From Clostridia bacterium (lineage in GTDB: Bacteria > Bacillota_A > Clostridia > Oscillospirales > CAG-272): a stretch of DNA of 64,000 nt. The DNA lies in the NCBI GenBank assembly GCA_017626655.1, contig JAGAIH010000517.1, positions 11,292 through 75,291 of the forward strand. Direction: 5' to 3'. The notes under the pieces were generated by a model. It saw nothing but the letters and a program-made list of their open reading frames with translations, did no database searches and was not told where the DNA came from. The position numbers and the translations under genes are program-made. Of this stretch, positions 26,801 to 35,044 are shown piece by piece. The stretch's first letter is position 1. Every line of letters starts with the position of its first letter.

Positions 26801-29800
26801 CCGGGTAGCGTATCACAAGAGAAATATACGGGGCCGTTGTAATCCACGTTTGTGAGGTCGATCTCCATGGTCGTCAGCTGCCAGCCGCTCCAAGGCAGAC
26901 TGTAGGTGGTTTCCGCAACGATCTTGCTCTGGGCGGGAGAAAACACCATGGAGGAATCGGCGTTGAGCAACAGGAAGCGATTCTGCGGGTTATTCTCGTA
27001 ATTGCTTTGCGTGCATTCGCTGGCATCGGTGGTATAAGTAACGATAACTTTGCTGTAAAGGGACAGGTCGATCTCACCGAGGCCGATGGAGCCTTGATGG
27101 AGCAGTGCTGCACGATCCAATCCGGCCGCTTGAACCATCGGGCCCAAATTCACATCATCTGCATAGGCGATTCCGGGCTTGTGACCGGTAATGACCCACT
27201 GATCCATGGGAACGTTGTAGTTGCCGATGGCGGGGATGTCGGGATCGAGCTCGGGATCATCGGGATCGGGCACATCGGGCCAAGGTGTCACGGCAGTCTG
27301 ACCCAAACCGGGCACTGCCACATCCGAATATCCACCAACCTGAACAGCGGAGAAGCGGATGGTGCCGGCTCTGACCGCAATACCCACCTGACTCTCACAG
27401 CTACAGGCAATCAGGGTGTTTTGAAGCGTATGCGTCTCACCGTTTGCAAGGCGAAGGACAGCAGTCTTTGCGAAACCGTTTCGAGGAGAGACATCATTGA
27501 TGTCGGTATACACCACCGAGCCGGTCAGCTCAACGGTGGCATAGGTCTTTCCGTCAACAATAATAGAAACCAAATTGCCGTTGTCGGCAATCATCAGATC
27601 GTCCCCCTCGCAGGGAATGGAGTAGTATGCGTTTCCGACACGGGTCACGACACTGGGAGCATAATACTTCAAGATAATATGCAGCATACCGTCACGAAGC
27701 TGCGCATAGATACCTGCACCGCCCATGTGGCCGCTCGAGTCGGTTTCATAGTAATTTCGAATGGGATAAATTCCGTTATTACCATGATAATCAGCATAAT
27801 GGTCATAAGCCTCATCAGAGACAACAACTTTATAGCCACGGACGAACATCCAACCTTGACTCATGAAGGAGCTATCCTTGAAGCGGATAAAATATTTGCC
27901 GTTCACGTCGGCATACATATCCGATATCATACTCAATTCGTACTTCTTTGCGCCTTCGGAAAGCACAACAGTACTGCCTTCCAGCGGGAGCTCAACCGTG
28001 AAGAAATTGCTCAGGTCGGTGTCATACAAGGAGACCCCCACCCCATTAGCATCCACGTTGGAAATAAAACCGTTTGTATTATTCGAAGGATTGGCAGGCA
28101 CGTACGGGCCGGGACGAACCGGGGAGTCAGGAGCGGGGTCGTCGGCAACGAACTCAATGGAAGAAACCAGCATAAAGGTTCCGGGCAGCGTATCCCAAGA
28201 TAAATATACGGGGCCGTTGTAATCCACGTTTGTGAGGTCGATCTCCATAGTTGTCAACTGCCAGCTGCTCCAAGGCAGACTGTAGGTGGTTTCCGCAACG
28301 ATCTTGCTCTGGGCGGGAGAATACACCATGGAGGAATCGGCGTTGAGCAGCAGGAAGCGATTCTGCGGGTTATTCTCGTAATGGCTTTGCGTGTATTCGC
28401 TGGCATCGGTGGTATAAGTAACGATGACTTTGCTGTAAAGGGACAGGTCGATCTCACCGAGGCCGATGGAGCCTTGATGGAGCAGTGCTGCACGATCCAA
28501 TCCGGCCGCTTGAACCATCGGGCCCAAATTCGCTTCATCTGCATAGGCGATTCCGGGCTTGTGACCGGTAATGACCCACTGATCCATGGGAACGTTGTAG
28601 TTGCCGATGGCGGGGATGGCGGGGATGTCGGGATCGGGCTCAGGCTCATTCGGATCAGGCTCAATATCGGGCTCAGTATCGGGCTCAGTATCGGGCTCAG
28701 TATCGGGCTCAGTATCGGGCTCAGTATCGGGCTCAGGCATATCGGGCCAAGGTGTCACGGCCGTCTGACCCAAATCGGGCACTGCCACATCCGAATACCC
28801 GCCCACCTGAACGGCAGAAAAATGAATATCGCCGGGTCTGACAACGATACCTACCTGGCTTTCGTAGCTACAAGCGATCAGGGTGTTTTGAAGCGTATAC
28901 GTCTCACCGTTTGCCAAACGGAGAACGGCGGTCTCCGCAAAATCATTACGCGGAAAAACCTCAGTCATATCCGTGTAGGCCACCGAGCCGCTCAACTCAA
29001 CGGTGGCATAGGTCTTTCCATCCACAATAATGGAAACCAGCTTGCCGTCGTCGGCGATCATTATCTCACTTCCCTCGCAGGGAATAGAGTAAATCACGTT
29101 TCCGACACGGGTCACGATACTGGGATCGTAATACTTCAAAACGATATTCAGCATACCGCCGAGAAGCTGCGCGTAGATACCTGCGCCGCCCATGTGGCCG
29201 TTCGCATCGGTTTCATAATAATTGTTGATCTTGTAGATACCTTCGCTGGGATTGAATTTCTCGATCAGCTCATCGGAGTTGACGACCTTGTAACCGCGGG
29301 CAAACATCCAGGTACACTGATTGAAAGAAATGTCTTTAAAGCGGAAAAAATACCGGCTGTTCATATTGGCGAACATATCCGAAATCCCGCCCATTTTGTA
29401 CTTCTTATCGCCGTTGTCATGAACGATCTCGCTATTATTCAACGGACATTCGATCACAAAGAAATCACGCAGATCGGTCGCGTCCAGCTCGGTACCTACC
29501 TCATTGACATCCACATTCGAAAGGAAGCTGTCCGTGCAATCGCTGGGAGTCTCAGGCTCCTCAGGGCTCTCCGAGGGAACCGCGCTCCAAGTCAGACTCA
29601 GAATGGTCATGCGATCCTTATTGGCTTCTACAGCCGACGGACAATTGTTGACGACCTCAATGATGAAAGGACCCACGATCGGGGTCTCCAGAACCCACTT
29701 ATAATTCCAGACAGTATACTTGTCATTCTTGTCCGCTTCCTTGAACACGTTCCGGGTGTAGACCGCACCGGTAGAAAGATCGGTGATGGTGATGGTAACG

Positions 29801-31131
29801 GACAGCTGGGTATCCGTGAACATCTTGGTGTAGGACATATTCAGCTCGGATATGATGCCCGTCAAAACGGGAGACGTCAGCTTGCCGGGAGCAGTGACCT
29901 TACCGTTCAAGCAAACAGCCTTGTAGGTATTATCCGGGCCAATCACGGGGAACTGAGGATTTGAAACCGAAGCACCGCCGCACTGAATAGCACTATTCTC
30001 GGTGATCCAACCGCTTGCGGTGGTGTAAGTTTCCTTATAGGAGGGATCACCGCCGATGACATTAGAAACTACAATAGTGTTGAAGTCAGCCGCGTTATTC
30101 AGGGTTCCCATGGGTCTCTCAACCCCATCGATCACAATACCGCCGCAGTTGAACTCCATGCCCTCCTCGTAATCCAGCTCCAGATGGATACCGTTGTCGT
30201 AGGCAGTCCAGGAAACGGCGGGAGTGCCGTCCCTGTAGGTAATACCGTTCGTTGTACCGGCCGCCCAGTTGACGAGACCGTTGGGTTCAGAGCGATCCAG
30301 ATAGTACAGGCAACAACCGATCTCAAGAGGCAGATTCTCATCGCCGCCCATGTGAAGAATCTGGACATCCTCGCCCCATGCCTTCCAGGCATAGTCCTTG
30401 TACAGCCTATCCCAAGACATGGAAAACTCGGCGCACCAGCCACTTTCGGTACGGGAGGCAGAGCCTGCAACGCCGTCAGCCTCGGTCAGAAGCCCATCCG
30501 ACCCGGATTCCTGGCGCATGATCTGCAAAGGTGCGCCGTCACCGTTACAGGAGAATGAATAGAAAATATTTTTGGGATTGTAAACAGAGTCGGGATCCTC
30601 CTCGAGCTGATCCCCGATCACGTTGCCAAAATCCAGACAGAGCTGAATGGCATCGCCGTTGTAATACCCCTCATTACCGTATGCAAAGTCGGGATCGGTA
30701 ATGTAGAATCCAAAGTATATATTCTTGGAATCGGCAACGAAAAAAGCCAAGGTGCTCCATTCATCCGGAACGTCGCCAAGCCAGGACACCATATTCGACG
30801 CATCTACCATAATTGGATTGTAGCCGGCAACCGCCCAGTCATCCATATCCCCGTCGGTAACGTTCAATTTGGCAAAAGCCTCGGGATCCCAGTCGATCTT
30901 GATGGTTCCCACGGAACAGAATTCTTCGGCCGTAATGCCGTACTGGCCGGGATAAAAACTGTTGTTGTTCAGATCCTCGACCACAGGTTGACCGGCAATA
31001 GCCTTGGCCGCATAGCCAAGGAGGGCACGGTCATTGTTCGGATCCTCAGCAGCCAGAATGTTCAAGGCCGCAACCGGCATCATAGACAAAGTCATGACAA
31101 CCGCCAACAAGAACGCGATCACTCGTTTCAT
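20863..31131 (-). CDS. Giant secreted dockerin protein (3,422 aa) with carbohydrate-binding-like and Cys/His-rich repeats
   Basis: Layout: signal peptide (MKRVIAFLLAVVMTLSMMP); a CBM9/DOMON-like sugar-binding domain (about 35-330; WSTLAFFVADSKNIYFGFYI, GDAIQLCLDFGN); a second beta domain (about 355-525). Two near-identical modules of about 460 residues follow (535-998, 1020-1460), each followed or preceded by an acidic Pro/Asp/Glu/Thr linker. Three copies of a beta domain with GxxGRFGYQIDNSPFVFD follow (around 1725-2540). Then come Cys-pair repeats (2640-2820), a ThuA-like Rossmann domain (2820-3060), a cohesin-like domain (3130-3255) and a C-terminal dockerin (DMDHDADVDSDDAVYLLYA and DLNRDGEANEDDALYLLYH). 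The ATG at 31131 follows AAAAGGAG. It shares its C-terminal half plan with the next gene and heads the operon. Confidence 0.8.
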   Translation of the reverse strand: MKRVIAFLLAVVMTLSMMPVAALNILAAEDPNNDRALLGYAAKAIAGQPVVEDLNNNSFYPGQYGITAEEFCSVGTIKIDWDPEAFAKLNVTDGDMDDWAVAGYNPIMVDASNMVSWLGDVPDEWSTLAFFVADSKNIYFGFYITDPDFAYGNEGYYNGDAIQLCLDFGNVIGDQLEEDPDSVYNPKNIFYSFSCNGDGAPLQIMRQESGSDGLLTEADGVAGSASRTESGWCAEFSMSWDRLYKDYAWKAWGEDVQILHMGGDENLPLEIGCCLYYLDRSEPNGLVNWAAGTTNGITYRDGTPAVSWTAYDNGIHLELDYEEGMEFNCGGIVIDGVERPMGTLNNAADFNTIVVSNVIGGDPSYKETYTTASGWITENSAIQCGGASVSNPQFPVIGPDNTYKAVCLNGKVTAPGKLTSPVLTGIISELNMSYTKMFTDTQLSVTITITDLSTGAVYTRNVFKEADKNDKYTVWNYKWVLETPIVGPFIIEVVNNCPSAVEANKDRMTILSLTWSAVPSESPEEPETPSDCTDSFLSNVDVNEVGTELDATDLRDFFVIECPLNNSEIVHDNGDKKYKMGGISDMFANMNSRYFFRFKDISFNQCTWMFARGYKVVNSDELIEKFNPSEGIYKINNYYETDANGHMGGAGIYAQLLGGMLNIVLKYYDPSIVTRVGNVIYSIPCEGSEIMIADDGKLVSIIVDGKTYATVELSGSVAYTDMTEVFPRNDFAETAVLRLANGETYTLQNTLIACSYESQVGIVVRPGDIHFSAVQVGGYSDVAVPDLGQTAVTPWPDMPEPDTEPDTEPDTEPDTEPDTEPDIEPDPNEPEPDPDIPAIPAIGNYNVPMDQWVITGHKPGIAYADEANLGPMVQAAGLDRAALLHQGSIGLGEIDLSLYSKVIVTYTTDASEYTQSHYENNPQNRFLLLNADSSMVYSPAQSKIVAETTYSLPWSSWQLTTMEIDLTNVDYNGPVYLSWDTLPGTFMLVSSIEFVADDPAPDSPVRPGPYVPANPSNNTNGFISNVDANGVGVSLYDTDLSNFFTVELPLEGSTVVLSEGAKKYELSMISDMYADVNGKYFIRFKDSSFMSQGWMFVRGYKVVVSDEAYDHYADYHGNNGIYPIRNYYETDSSGHMGGAGIYAQLRDGMLHIILKYYAPSVVTRVGNAYYSIPCEGDDLMIADNGNLVSIIVDGKTYATVELTGSVVYTDINDVSPRNGFAKTAVLRLANGETHTLQNTLIACSCESQVGIAVRAGTIRFSAVQVGGYSDVAVPGLGQTAVTPWPDVPDPDDPELDPDIPAIGNYNVPMDQWVITGHKPGIAYADDVNLGPMVQAAGLDRAALLHQGSIGLGEIDLSLYSKVIVTYTTDASECTQSNYENNPQNRFLLLNADSSMVFSPAQSKIVAETTYSLPWSGWQLTTMEIDLTNVDYNGPVYFSCDTLPGLFMLISSIEFVADDTASDDLVSPEEAGVIAGSVDSFFVNGSLYFPQDGGAGDKLDAIDNTIKFTTDMVHDSMMLRGWIGFTQPIASFGYVLDGEIVFGDFEQPTEDGVKWAGGEHALRYAITVPLSHLSDGSHTVAFVILLEDGTLVLLRNPLTVVIGETPDEPDEPDEPDEPDANEIHVTTTDTYGYFDLFSFTAPVSGTYTFNLPAGLGLLSQEAYDDWYTPEVDFCENADGATYSVDLVAGETWSFYVGAMIKQDWIITWTVEEDGPGYVDPDPDASYPLWSDHYNVVVHLSFDELYMGMEYPNYDESKNIFTPGQAASWNGVAYVPDLSVTTLTSLGWVAVRGEVGRFGYQIDNSPFVFDDSFTRATEQIVIDVSQSVGGDTGSRFKIVIDVAGLVGRHTVRTVYQNPAGEIVVLREFTLVMGEGEPEPERVLQLGANEIPVTEWIYEQGGVDYTFVVTTEGRYHFMGDFLCRVYDSMGILVGTGSVYLTPGTYTVSLGTMFLTNVGTYPLIVEFEMEEPDPDIFYPSWSDRHDVVFHNSFDQLYTGSGNPDMGPENIFTPGQGNDWNGIANIPDLSVTALTAWGWVAVMGEVGQFGYQIDNSAFVFDPAFTHETEYPVIDASQSAGADTGSRYKIVMDISGLAGLHTVRLVYRNTTGQIVVLKEFVLMMGASEPGEGMWTTHQGINNYPSEDDDPDTVYPPESGYEYTSDGFTVIQPDWTNCIPFVTVSTKEAQSIKNGIYLKFRVDDYSYDGGYQADQWISLSLNTGYENTGMLQPGSVEYGGGWLTLLRGHGDGLTTSIPHLTDPMTEDFGGSFTWVGSSSIPVEVDDQGREIYTLEITWNGYKYEIRINGVMQSNAAQITALLERLSPSGEFFVGVTMHTAVRGGSAGLTILEYGTSEATAVKPLGIDRKEPGENEIVPPPVIDPDEPDFIDPDPYGSYPLWSENQDVIVRFEFDYLFKGVEVPNDYYSDRNFFQPGRVSEWNGIAQLAPGETNTLTAMGWVAIMGRVGRFGYQIDNSPFVFDNSFTVTPEEGVIDASQYLGADTGSRYKISMDISGLEGWHTVRLAYQNTDGEVVILSEFMLNIGEADGSYEHPYIIDELPFSCTITGSHDVYYLFIPEEDCVVRITHPVGCYVSFVDIDEWEREGNDYIVPLRAGNRYIFNFWGVTENGGIYTIDYDEDMPHIHEYELRVTPPTCTDIGFTTYTCSCGDVYRDDIVPPLGHQPGEWMVDREATCTESGIRHSECSRCGTVLENVYIPATGHSYVTYMIREATCTEPGIMEHTCEYCGDTYPTYVYSEHRYVLSVHVDATCEADGMNTYTCDRCGDSYDEIIPGAHSYTAEITKIATEEEEGIITYTCSICGHSYTDIIPVRSSASVLLIQDRMPWDHNDNVLLLNHLKDAGYILGWDMVTTSTFRAADLAGYSVVMIANDQTTGTYDRLAALHDALTSYVRAGGVVIYGACDSGWAGGDIRSPLPGGVVKENFYSRYNYIADRLHPIVTGAMTDQKALTDALLYGNYCSHTYFHSDTLPADANIILRDAYGNPTLVEYTIGDGHVIASGLTWEFYYNRNAYEGGSLTYSKSVFDDLVVYAIGLSDPCEHIFDMGTVYGPTCTEDGYTLHTCLNCGLQMKDTFLPALGHTLGEWTVAYPATTEVNGLKQRCCTLCGAVLAEEIIPMLDAPIIQVQAPTDTVILGQEITFSVVIENCRPVKSLAVVPIFDTSVFELVDLRWTISALMQNIEPDTLRAVSVWSGSTDINTTVFTITLKAIATADSTAMDFTVILHDENGTVPAAVVAKNVSVIECPHEHMTCTEVDGDYHIGVCDLCGHSRVMSHRYESVCHTTCVDCGHERVAPHAPSPEWNGNGDMHWHDCELCGVHLGAAPHAYDDAYDAACNECGHSRFVNGDMDHDADVDSDDAVYLLYAILFGTAAYPVEQPLDLNRDGEANEDDALYLLYHSFFGESEYPLQSA
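26753..27241. repeat. Long internal direct repeat, copy A (within the giant gene)
   Basis: About 490 bp nearly identical to 28133-28621, offset by exactly 1,380 bp and in frame. This points to a recent tandem module duplication or gene conversion. Confidence 0.88.
28133..28621. repeat. Long internal direct repeat, copy B (within the giant gene)
   Basis: Partner of 26753-27241. The linker just downstream on the plus strand (28659-28738) consists of 12-bp units encoding Asp-Thr-Glu-Pro. Confidence 0.88.
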
Positions 31132-31146
31132 CACATACTCCTTTTC

Positions 31147-31174
31147 AGCGAAAAACTTGCATATATTTTTCGCT
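31147..31174 (-). other. Leader hairpin upstream of the giant dockerin gene
   Basis: A 9-bp perfect stem AGCGAAAAA/TTTTTCGCT (31147-31155/31166-31174) lies immediately before the AAAAGGAG site. It may protect or regulate the mRNA 5' end. Confidence 0.55.
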
Positions 31175-31194
31175 TCATGCTAAATTATACACGC

Positions 31195-31223
31195 ATTATA
31201 CACCCATCCGTCACATTTGTCAA
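31195..31223 (-). promoter_or_regulatory. Sigma-A promoter of the dockerin operon
   Basis: Minus strand TTGACA (31218-31223), 17 bp, TATAAT (31195-31200). It is the only strong promoter seen for the 16-kb three-gene operon. Confidence 0.85.
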
Positions 31224-31336
31224 TGTTCACCACCTATTGTTCGGATAATGTTTATATAAAGTTTAATATTTATTAACTCTTTTCAAGTAAATGACCACGC
31301 CTCGTGTGACGTTGTCCATACACGACGGATATCAAA

Positions 31337-31366
31337 AAAGCCCCGATGCTTATGCAACGAGGCTTT
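31337..31366 (-). terminator. Terminator of the glycyl radical enzyme operon
   Basis: Minus strand AAAGCCTCG pairs, with one mismatch, to CGGGGCTTT (31337-31345 with 31358-31366), followed by a T-run. Located 98 bp after the stop codon. Confidence 0.7.
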
Positions 31367-31463
31367 CCCGGGGCATATGATCCCCACTCTGTACAATACA
31401 CGACTTTTGAGAGATCGGCGCAAGGTGTTGCGATTACGAACCGCAAAAATATAAAGGAAACAA

Positions 31464-33659
31464 TCAACTGAACCTCGCGATCAACTCGTCCTGCAATTCT
31501 CGGGGAAGATCGACAAAATGAGCCGAAACACCCCAAAGCCGAACGATCAGATCTTTGTACTTTACGGGCTCGAGTTGGGCGTTTTTCAAATCCTCAACAT
31601 TGAGAACGTTTGGCTGATGTTGCAGTCCGCCTTCCTTGAAATATCCGGTCAGCAGGCATTTGAAGATTTCTTTTCCGTTATTCCCCCGGAATGTTGACGC
31701 AAAATAGTTTACCATAACGCAATAATTCCACTGAACGAGCATGGGATCTATCTTTGCGGCAGAATGCAGAATTGCGGTGGGACCGTTTTTCGCGGTTCCG
31801 CTTTCAGGCGTGAGTGTAACGGCAACAGGTGTACCGGCACATCTTCCTTCCGGCGTCGCCATCAGGTTTTTTCCCGTCGGGACAGGGTGCGGTTGATGAA
31901 TACCGCCGAGGACCCGGCCGCCAAGAAACGTTTTGTAATTCCGAGTTTGGCTCAGGCAAAATTCCAGAACATCCTTTGCTATTGCGTCAACGTAGTCATC
32001 GTTATTGCCCCATTTCGGACAGTTCCAGAGAACACTTTTTATGAAAGCGCCTTTTTCGCCTTGGTAATTTGACCGGCACGCCGAGTATATCTCTCCAAGC
32101 GAAAATCTCTTTTCCTCATAAACCACTTTCTTTATAGCGGCAAGAGAATTTATGGCTTCCGTAGCTGTTCCGAAAAACATTCCCTTTTCCTTTACGGGAT
32201 ACGGCACAAACGCAATATCCAACGCATTCTCCATGCTTCCGTGATAAAGCGGACTTATCAAAGGCAAGGGAGCCATGGGAGAGCACCCCCCTCGATCAAT
32301 GGGCTTTTTGTGCTCCTTTATTCCTTGAAAGTATTTTTCGTCCTGCCCTTGAGCATACAGAAGAATATGCTCTTCGGCAATATTATAATGTTTGATCGCT
32401 TCCTCAATTTCCTGTGCGATGCGATCCTTGAATTTACACAGCAACTCGTCAAAGCCGTGCAACTCGCCACAATCCTTCAAAACGTCCATCAAAATGAACG
32501 CAAGAGAAGGTGAACCTAACCAAAAGAAATCACCGATTCCCGGGATATTGATGTCTTGACACAAGTCAAAGGCATAGCTTCTTGCGTACTCAATGAGAAT
32601 GCCTGCTTTGTTCAAGCTTTCGACAAACAGGTCGTCATTGTAGTATGAAATAAAATTGCACCCGCTTATGGTCAACTCGGAGGCTTTATCAAGAAACTCG
32701 GGAGGGTTTTTACTGTTTATTCTCAAATTAAACTCAGGTTCCGGAAGGCGTATCTTATCGATCGCTTCAAGAAACATCATGGACACTTCGTTTACAGCAC
32801 TGCTTCCGTCGGGAAGTACGCCTCCGAGTGTAACGACAAGCTGAGCGGCGTAATTGTGAAGATAAGAAGTAACAATGTCTACCTGATCATACATTTTCAA
32901 GAGCAGGCATTCGACAAGCTGCTGAGCTTCTTCGCGCGGCGTATCCTTCAGATATCTGCCGAGAATAACGTCAAGTCTTCCGTAATTGATGAACTCAAAG
33001 CTTTCGATTATCGTACCAAGATGCGCAAACCATAAAAGCTGAACGGCCTCGTGAAAGGTATCGGGACGTTTCCCGCTTATTTTCTCACATATGCGGGATA
33101 CTTCCAAAAGCTCGGCTTTATGATCCCCCTGTTCTCTCTCTGCCAAAGCCCGGGCTTCTTCCGAATACCTCAAAATTAAACCTTTTAATCCGCTATAAGC
33201 AATAACAACTGCCGAAAGAAAGTCAAGATTGACTCTATTCAGTGATGCATCTTTTTTTCTGTTTTCGGCTTCTTCAAGGATACCGTCAATGCCCTTCTCT
33301 AAAATAATACCGAAATCCGGTGTATAGTGCGTTTTGTTTTTATAGCTTTGATCGCAACCGAACAGTGCAATATCGGCCTCGTTAAGATAAGGAACGTATG
33401 TGTACAGGCCGTACTGAAAAGGGTCATGCCCATCCTCATTCCCCTTGTTTGGCGAAAAGAACGTCCTTGTTCCTACGATAAGCTCTTGGGGGCCTATGTA
33501 TATAGGCATATGTTCAAATATCATTTTGAGAGCAAGCGCTCTTCGCTCGGCTATACCGCCGGGCTCGTCAGAAACGGACATCGGGATCATGGGCGTTCTG
33601 CGGCATTTGTTTGCTCCGGATATGGTCTGTGCTCTTAAAAATTCTGTTCTTGTCATCAT
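31464..33659 (-). CDS. Glycyl radical enzyme of the pyruvate formate-lyase family, unknown substrate
   Basis: An oxygen-sensitive cytoplasmic enzyme that uses a backbone glycyl radical. The 731-aa length and domain order fit the family: PFL-like N-domain, then the glycyl radical domain with PEGRCAGTPVAVTLTP and NGPTAILHSAAKID. The C-terminal radical loop is VRLWGVSAHFVDLP, with Gly710 as the probable radical site (usual motif RVxGY). The likely thiyl Cys is Cys459 in RGGCSPMAPL. It lacks the Glu two residues later that marks glycerol/diol dehydratases and choline lyase, and also lacks the double Cys of PFL, so the reaction cannot be named. The ATG at 33659 follows AAAGGTG. Its activase gene lies 21 bp upstream. 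Confidence 0.85.
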   Translation of the reverse strand: MMTRTEFLRAQTISGANKCRRTPMIPMSVSDEPGGIAERRALALKMIFEHMPIYIGPQELIVGTRTFFSPNKGNEDGHDPFQYGLYTYVPYLNEADIALFGCDQSYKNKTHYTPDFGIILEKGIDGILEEAENRKKDASLNRVNLDFLSAVVIAYSGLKGLILRYSEEARALAEREQGDHKAELLEVSRICEKISGKRPDTFHEAVQLLWFAHLGTIIESFEFINYGRLDVILGRYLKDTPREEAQQLVECLLLKMYDQVDIVTSYLHNYAAQLVVTLGGVLPDGSSAVNEVSMMFLEAIDKIRLPEPEFNLRINSKNPPEFLDKASELTISGCNFISYYNDDLFVESLNKAGILIEYARSYAFDLCQDINIPGIGDFFWLGSPSLAFILMDVLKDCGELHGFDELLCKFKDRIAQEIEEAIKHYNIAEEHILLYAQGQDEKYFQGIKEHKKPIDRGGCSPMAPLPLISPLYHGSMENALDIAFVPYPVKEKGMFFGTATEAINSLAAIKKVVYEEKRFSLGEIYSACRSNYQGEKGAFIKSVLWNCPKWGNNDDYVDAIAKDVLEFCLSQTRNYKTFLGGRVLGGIHQPHPVPTGKNLMATPEGRCAGTPVAVTLTPESGTAKNGPTAILHSAAKIDPMLVQWNYCVMVNYFASTFRGNNGKEIFKCLLTGYFKEGGLQHQPNVLNVEDLKNAQLEPVKYKDLIVRLWGVSAHFVDLPRELQDELIARFS

Positions 33660-33680
33660 AATTACTTTCACCTTTCATCA

Positions 33681-34508
33681 TCAAATGACAGTAATATTTT
33701 TATCGTGAAAAACTCTTTTTAACAACACAAGCTCCCGCTCGGATATCCGCTTATCCGTGTCAAAGGGATATTCAAATCCGAGAGTTTTATATTTACTTGC
33801 CCCAAGTGTATGGTATGGCATAAGCGTAAGCTGTTTTACCGATGCCATCGACGAAATAAGCTCCGCTATTTGTGTCATTTCTTCTATGTCGTTATTAAAC
33901 CCGGGGATAACGGGTATTCTGATCCATATATCCTTTTGAACCTCTGCCAAACGATTCAAATTGTTCATAATCAGAAAATTATCAACTCCGGTGTATGCCT
34001 TATGCAAAGCAGAAGTAAAACATTTTACGTCATATAGATAAAGATCACAGTATGCCAATGTCTTTTCGAATGCTTCAAATGGAACGTATCCGCACGTGTC
34101 AATAGCGGTGTGTAATCCCACTGCCTTTGCTTTACGAAGAACAGACGCTACAAAATCAGCTTGAAGCAGGCACTCTCCGCCTGAAAACGTAATACCGCCG
34201 TTGTCCGAATAAAAGATCGTATCCTTTAATACCTCATCAATGACTTCGTCTTCGTCCACCTCTCTGCCACAAATTGTAAGTGCTTCGGAAGGACATCTTT
34301 GCGCGTCCAAAAGCTCTTTTCTCTCTCCGCACAAACCGCAACCGATACATTTATCCTCAAAAAAACGGAGTTGCAAAGACTTTGAAAGTCCCTCGGGATT
34401 ATGGCACCATTTGCATCGGAGAGGGCAGCCCTTCATAAAAACAGTTGTTCGTATTCCCGGCCCATCGTGAACGGAAAAATGCTGAATATCGAATATTGTA
34501 CCTGTCAA
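33681..34508 (-). CDS. Glycyl-radical enzyme activating protein (radical SAM)
   Basis: It installs the glycyl radical on its partner using S-adenosylmethionine and a 4Fe-4S cluster. The radical SAM motif CPLRCKWC follows GPGIRTTVFMKG, and TFSGGECLLQ is the SAM-binding GGE motif. Between them is a shortened ferredoxin insert with only one four-Cys set (CIGCGLC...C), whereas many activases of this group have two. The start is uncertain: I prefer the TTG at 34508 with AGAGG 8 nt upstream, because the in-frame ATG at 34541 lies about 8 nt after the -10 box and would be nearly leaderless. It is the first gene of the operon, with the enzyme gene 21 bp downstream. Confidence 0.9.
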   Translation of the reverse strand: MTGTIFDIQHFSVHDGPGIRTTVFMKGCPLRCKWCHNPEGLSKSLQLRFFEDKCIGCGLCGERKELLDAQRCPSEALTICGREVDEDEVIDEVLKDTIFYSDNGGITFSGGECLLQADFVASVLRKAKAVGLHTAIDTCGYVPFEAFEKTLAYCDLYLYDVKCFTSALHKAYTGVDNFLIMNNLNRLAEVQKDIWIRIPVIPGFNNDIEEMTQIAELISSMASVKQLTLMPYHTLGASKYKTLGFEYPFDTDKRISERELVLLKRVFHDKNITVI

Positions 34509-34549
34509 TCCACGCACCTCTTTCCAAAAAATCCATGTCATCTTTGTCG

Positions 34550-34578
34550 ATTATACCATACTTGTGTATGAATGTCAA
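34550..34578 (-). promoter_or_regulatory. Sigma-A promoter of the activase-glycyl radical enzyme operon
   Basis: Minus strand TTGACA (34573-34578), 17 bp, TATAAT (34550-34555), with ATGG before the -10. Between here and 34823 I see no gene or clear signal. Confidence 0.85.
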
Positions 34579-34823
34579 CCCTTTGCATTTTTTCACTCGC
34601 AAAACGAGCGAATAAAGATCGCAGGATCTCCCCATAAAGGGCGGTTATATGCATTCAACTCCCCTCCTCGCAGTGTTTGGGCATTCGGCATCTGCAAAGA
34701 TCAACGCTTGAAAAATGGGTGCAAAAAACAAATGCCTTGTGACATCCGTTTTTTTCGCGTTTGCATCTATTCTGTCAACACAGCGAAGGCTGAAAAAGCG
34801 GGATTACTCCTAAAACAAAGAAA

Positions 34824-34884
34824 AAACCTTACTAATTCGTTCACAATTCGTTTGGAATTTCGAACGTTCGAATTAGTAAGGTTT
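34824..34884 (-). terminator. Native terminator of the disrupted host tRNA-Pro gene
   Basis: A 16-bp perfect inverted repeat (34824-34839 with 34869-34884, AAACCTTACTAATTCG) abuts the tRNA CCA end and is followed on the minus strand by TTTTTTC. Confidence 0.8.
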
Positions 34885-34928
34885 GGTCGGAGTGACAGGA
34901 TTCGAACCTGCGGCATCGTGCTCCCAAA
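34884..34928 (-). pseudogene. 3' half of the host tRNA-Pro(UGG) gene (left junction)
   Basis: On the minus strand this reads anticodon loop TTTGGGA, stem GCACG, then the T-arm GGTTCGAATCC and the acceptor CACTCCGACCA. The upstream half is missing here. Its anticodon stem GCACG pairs perfectly with CGTGC of the 5' half at 62731-62772, so the two pieces once formed one gene. Confidence 0.85.
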
Positions 34929-35044
34929 CGCAAAATCCCTTGTAAAATAAGGGTTTTTGAGTGATTTTTGATGCTTTTTAATCTGAAATCACTGCTTTCG
35001 TGTGCTCTTTCAAGCACTGTTTCCACGTAGTCCGGAACCGTATA

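Noticed and set aside
28659..28738. Short tandem repeats resembling a CRISPR or satellite
   Set aside because: 12-bp units without spacers, in frame within the giant gene, encoding an Asp-Thr-Glu-Pro linker.
31273..31536. Possible small gene after the glycyl radical enzyme
   Set aside because: Overlaps the enzyme C-terminus, has no binding site, and contains the terminator hairpin.
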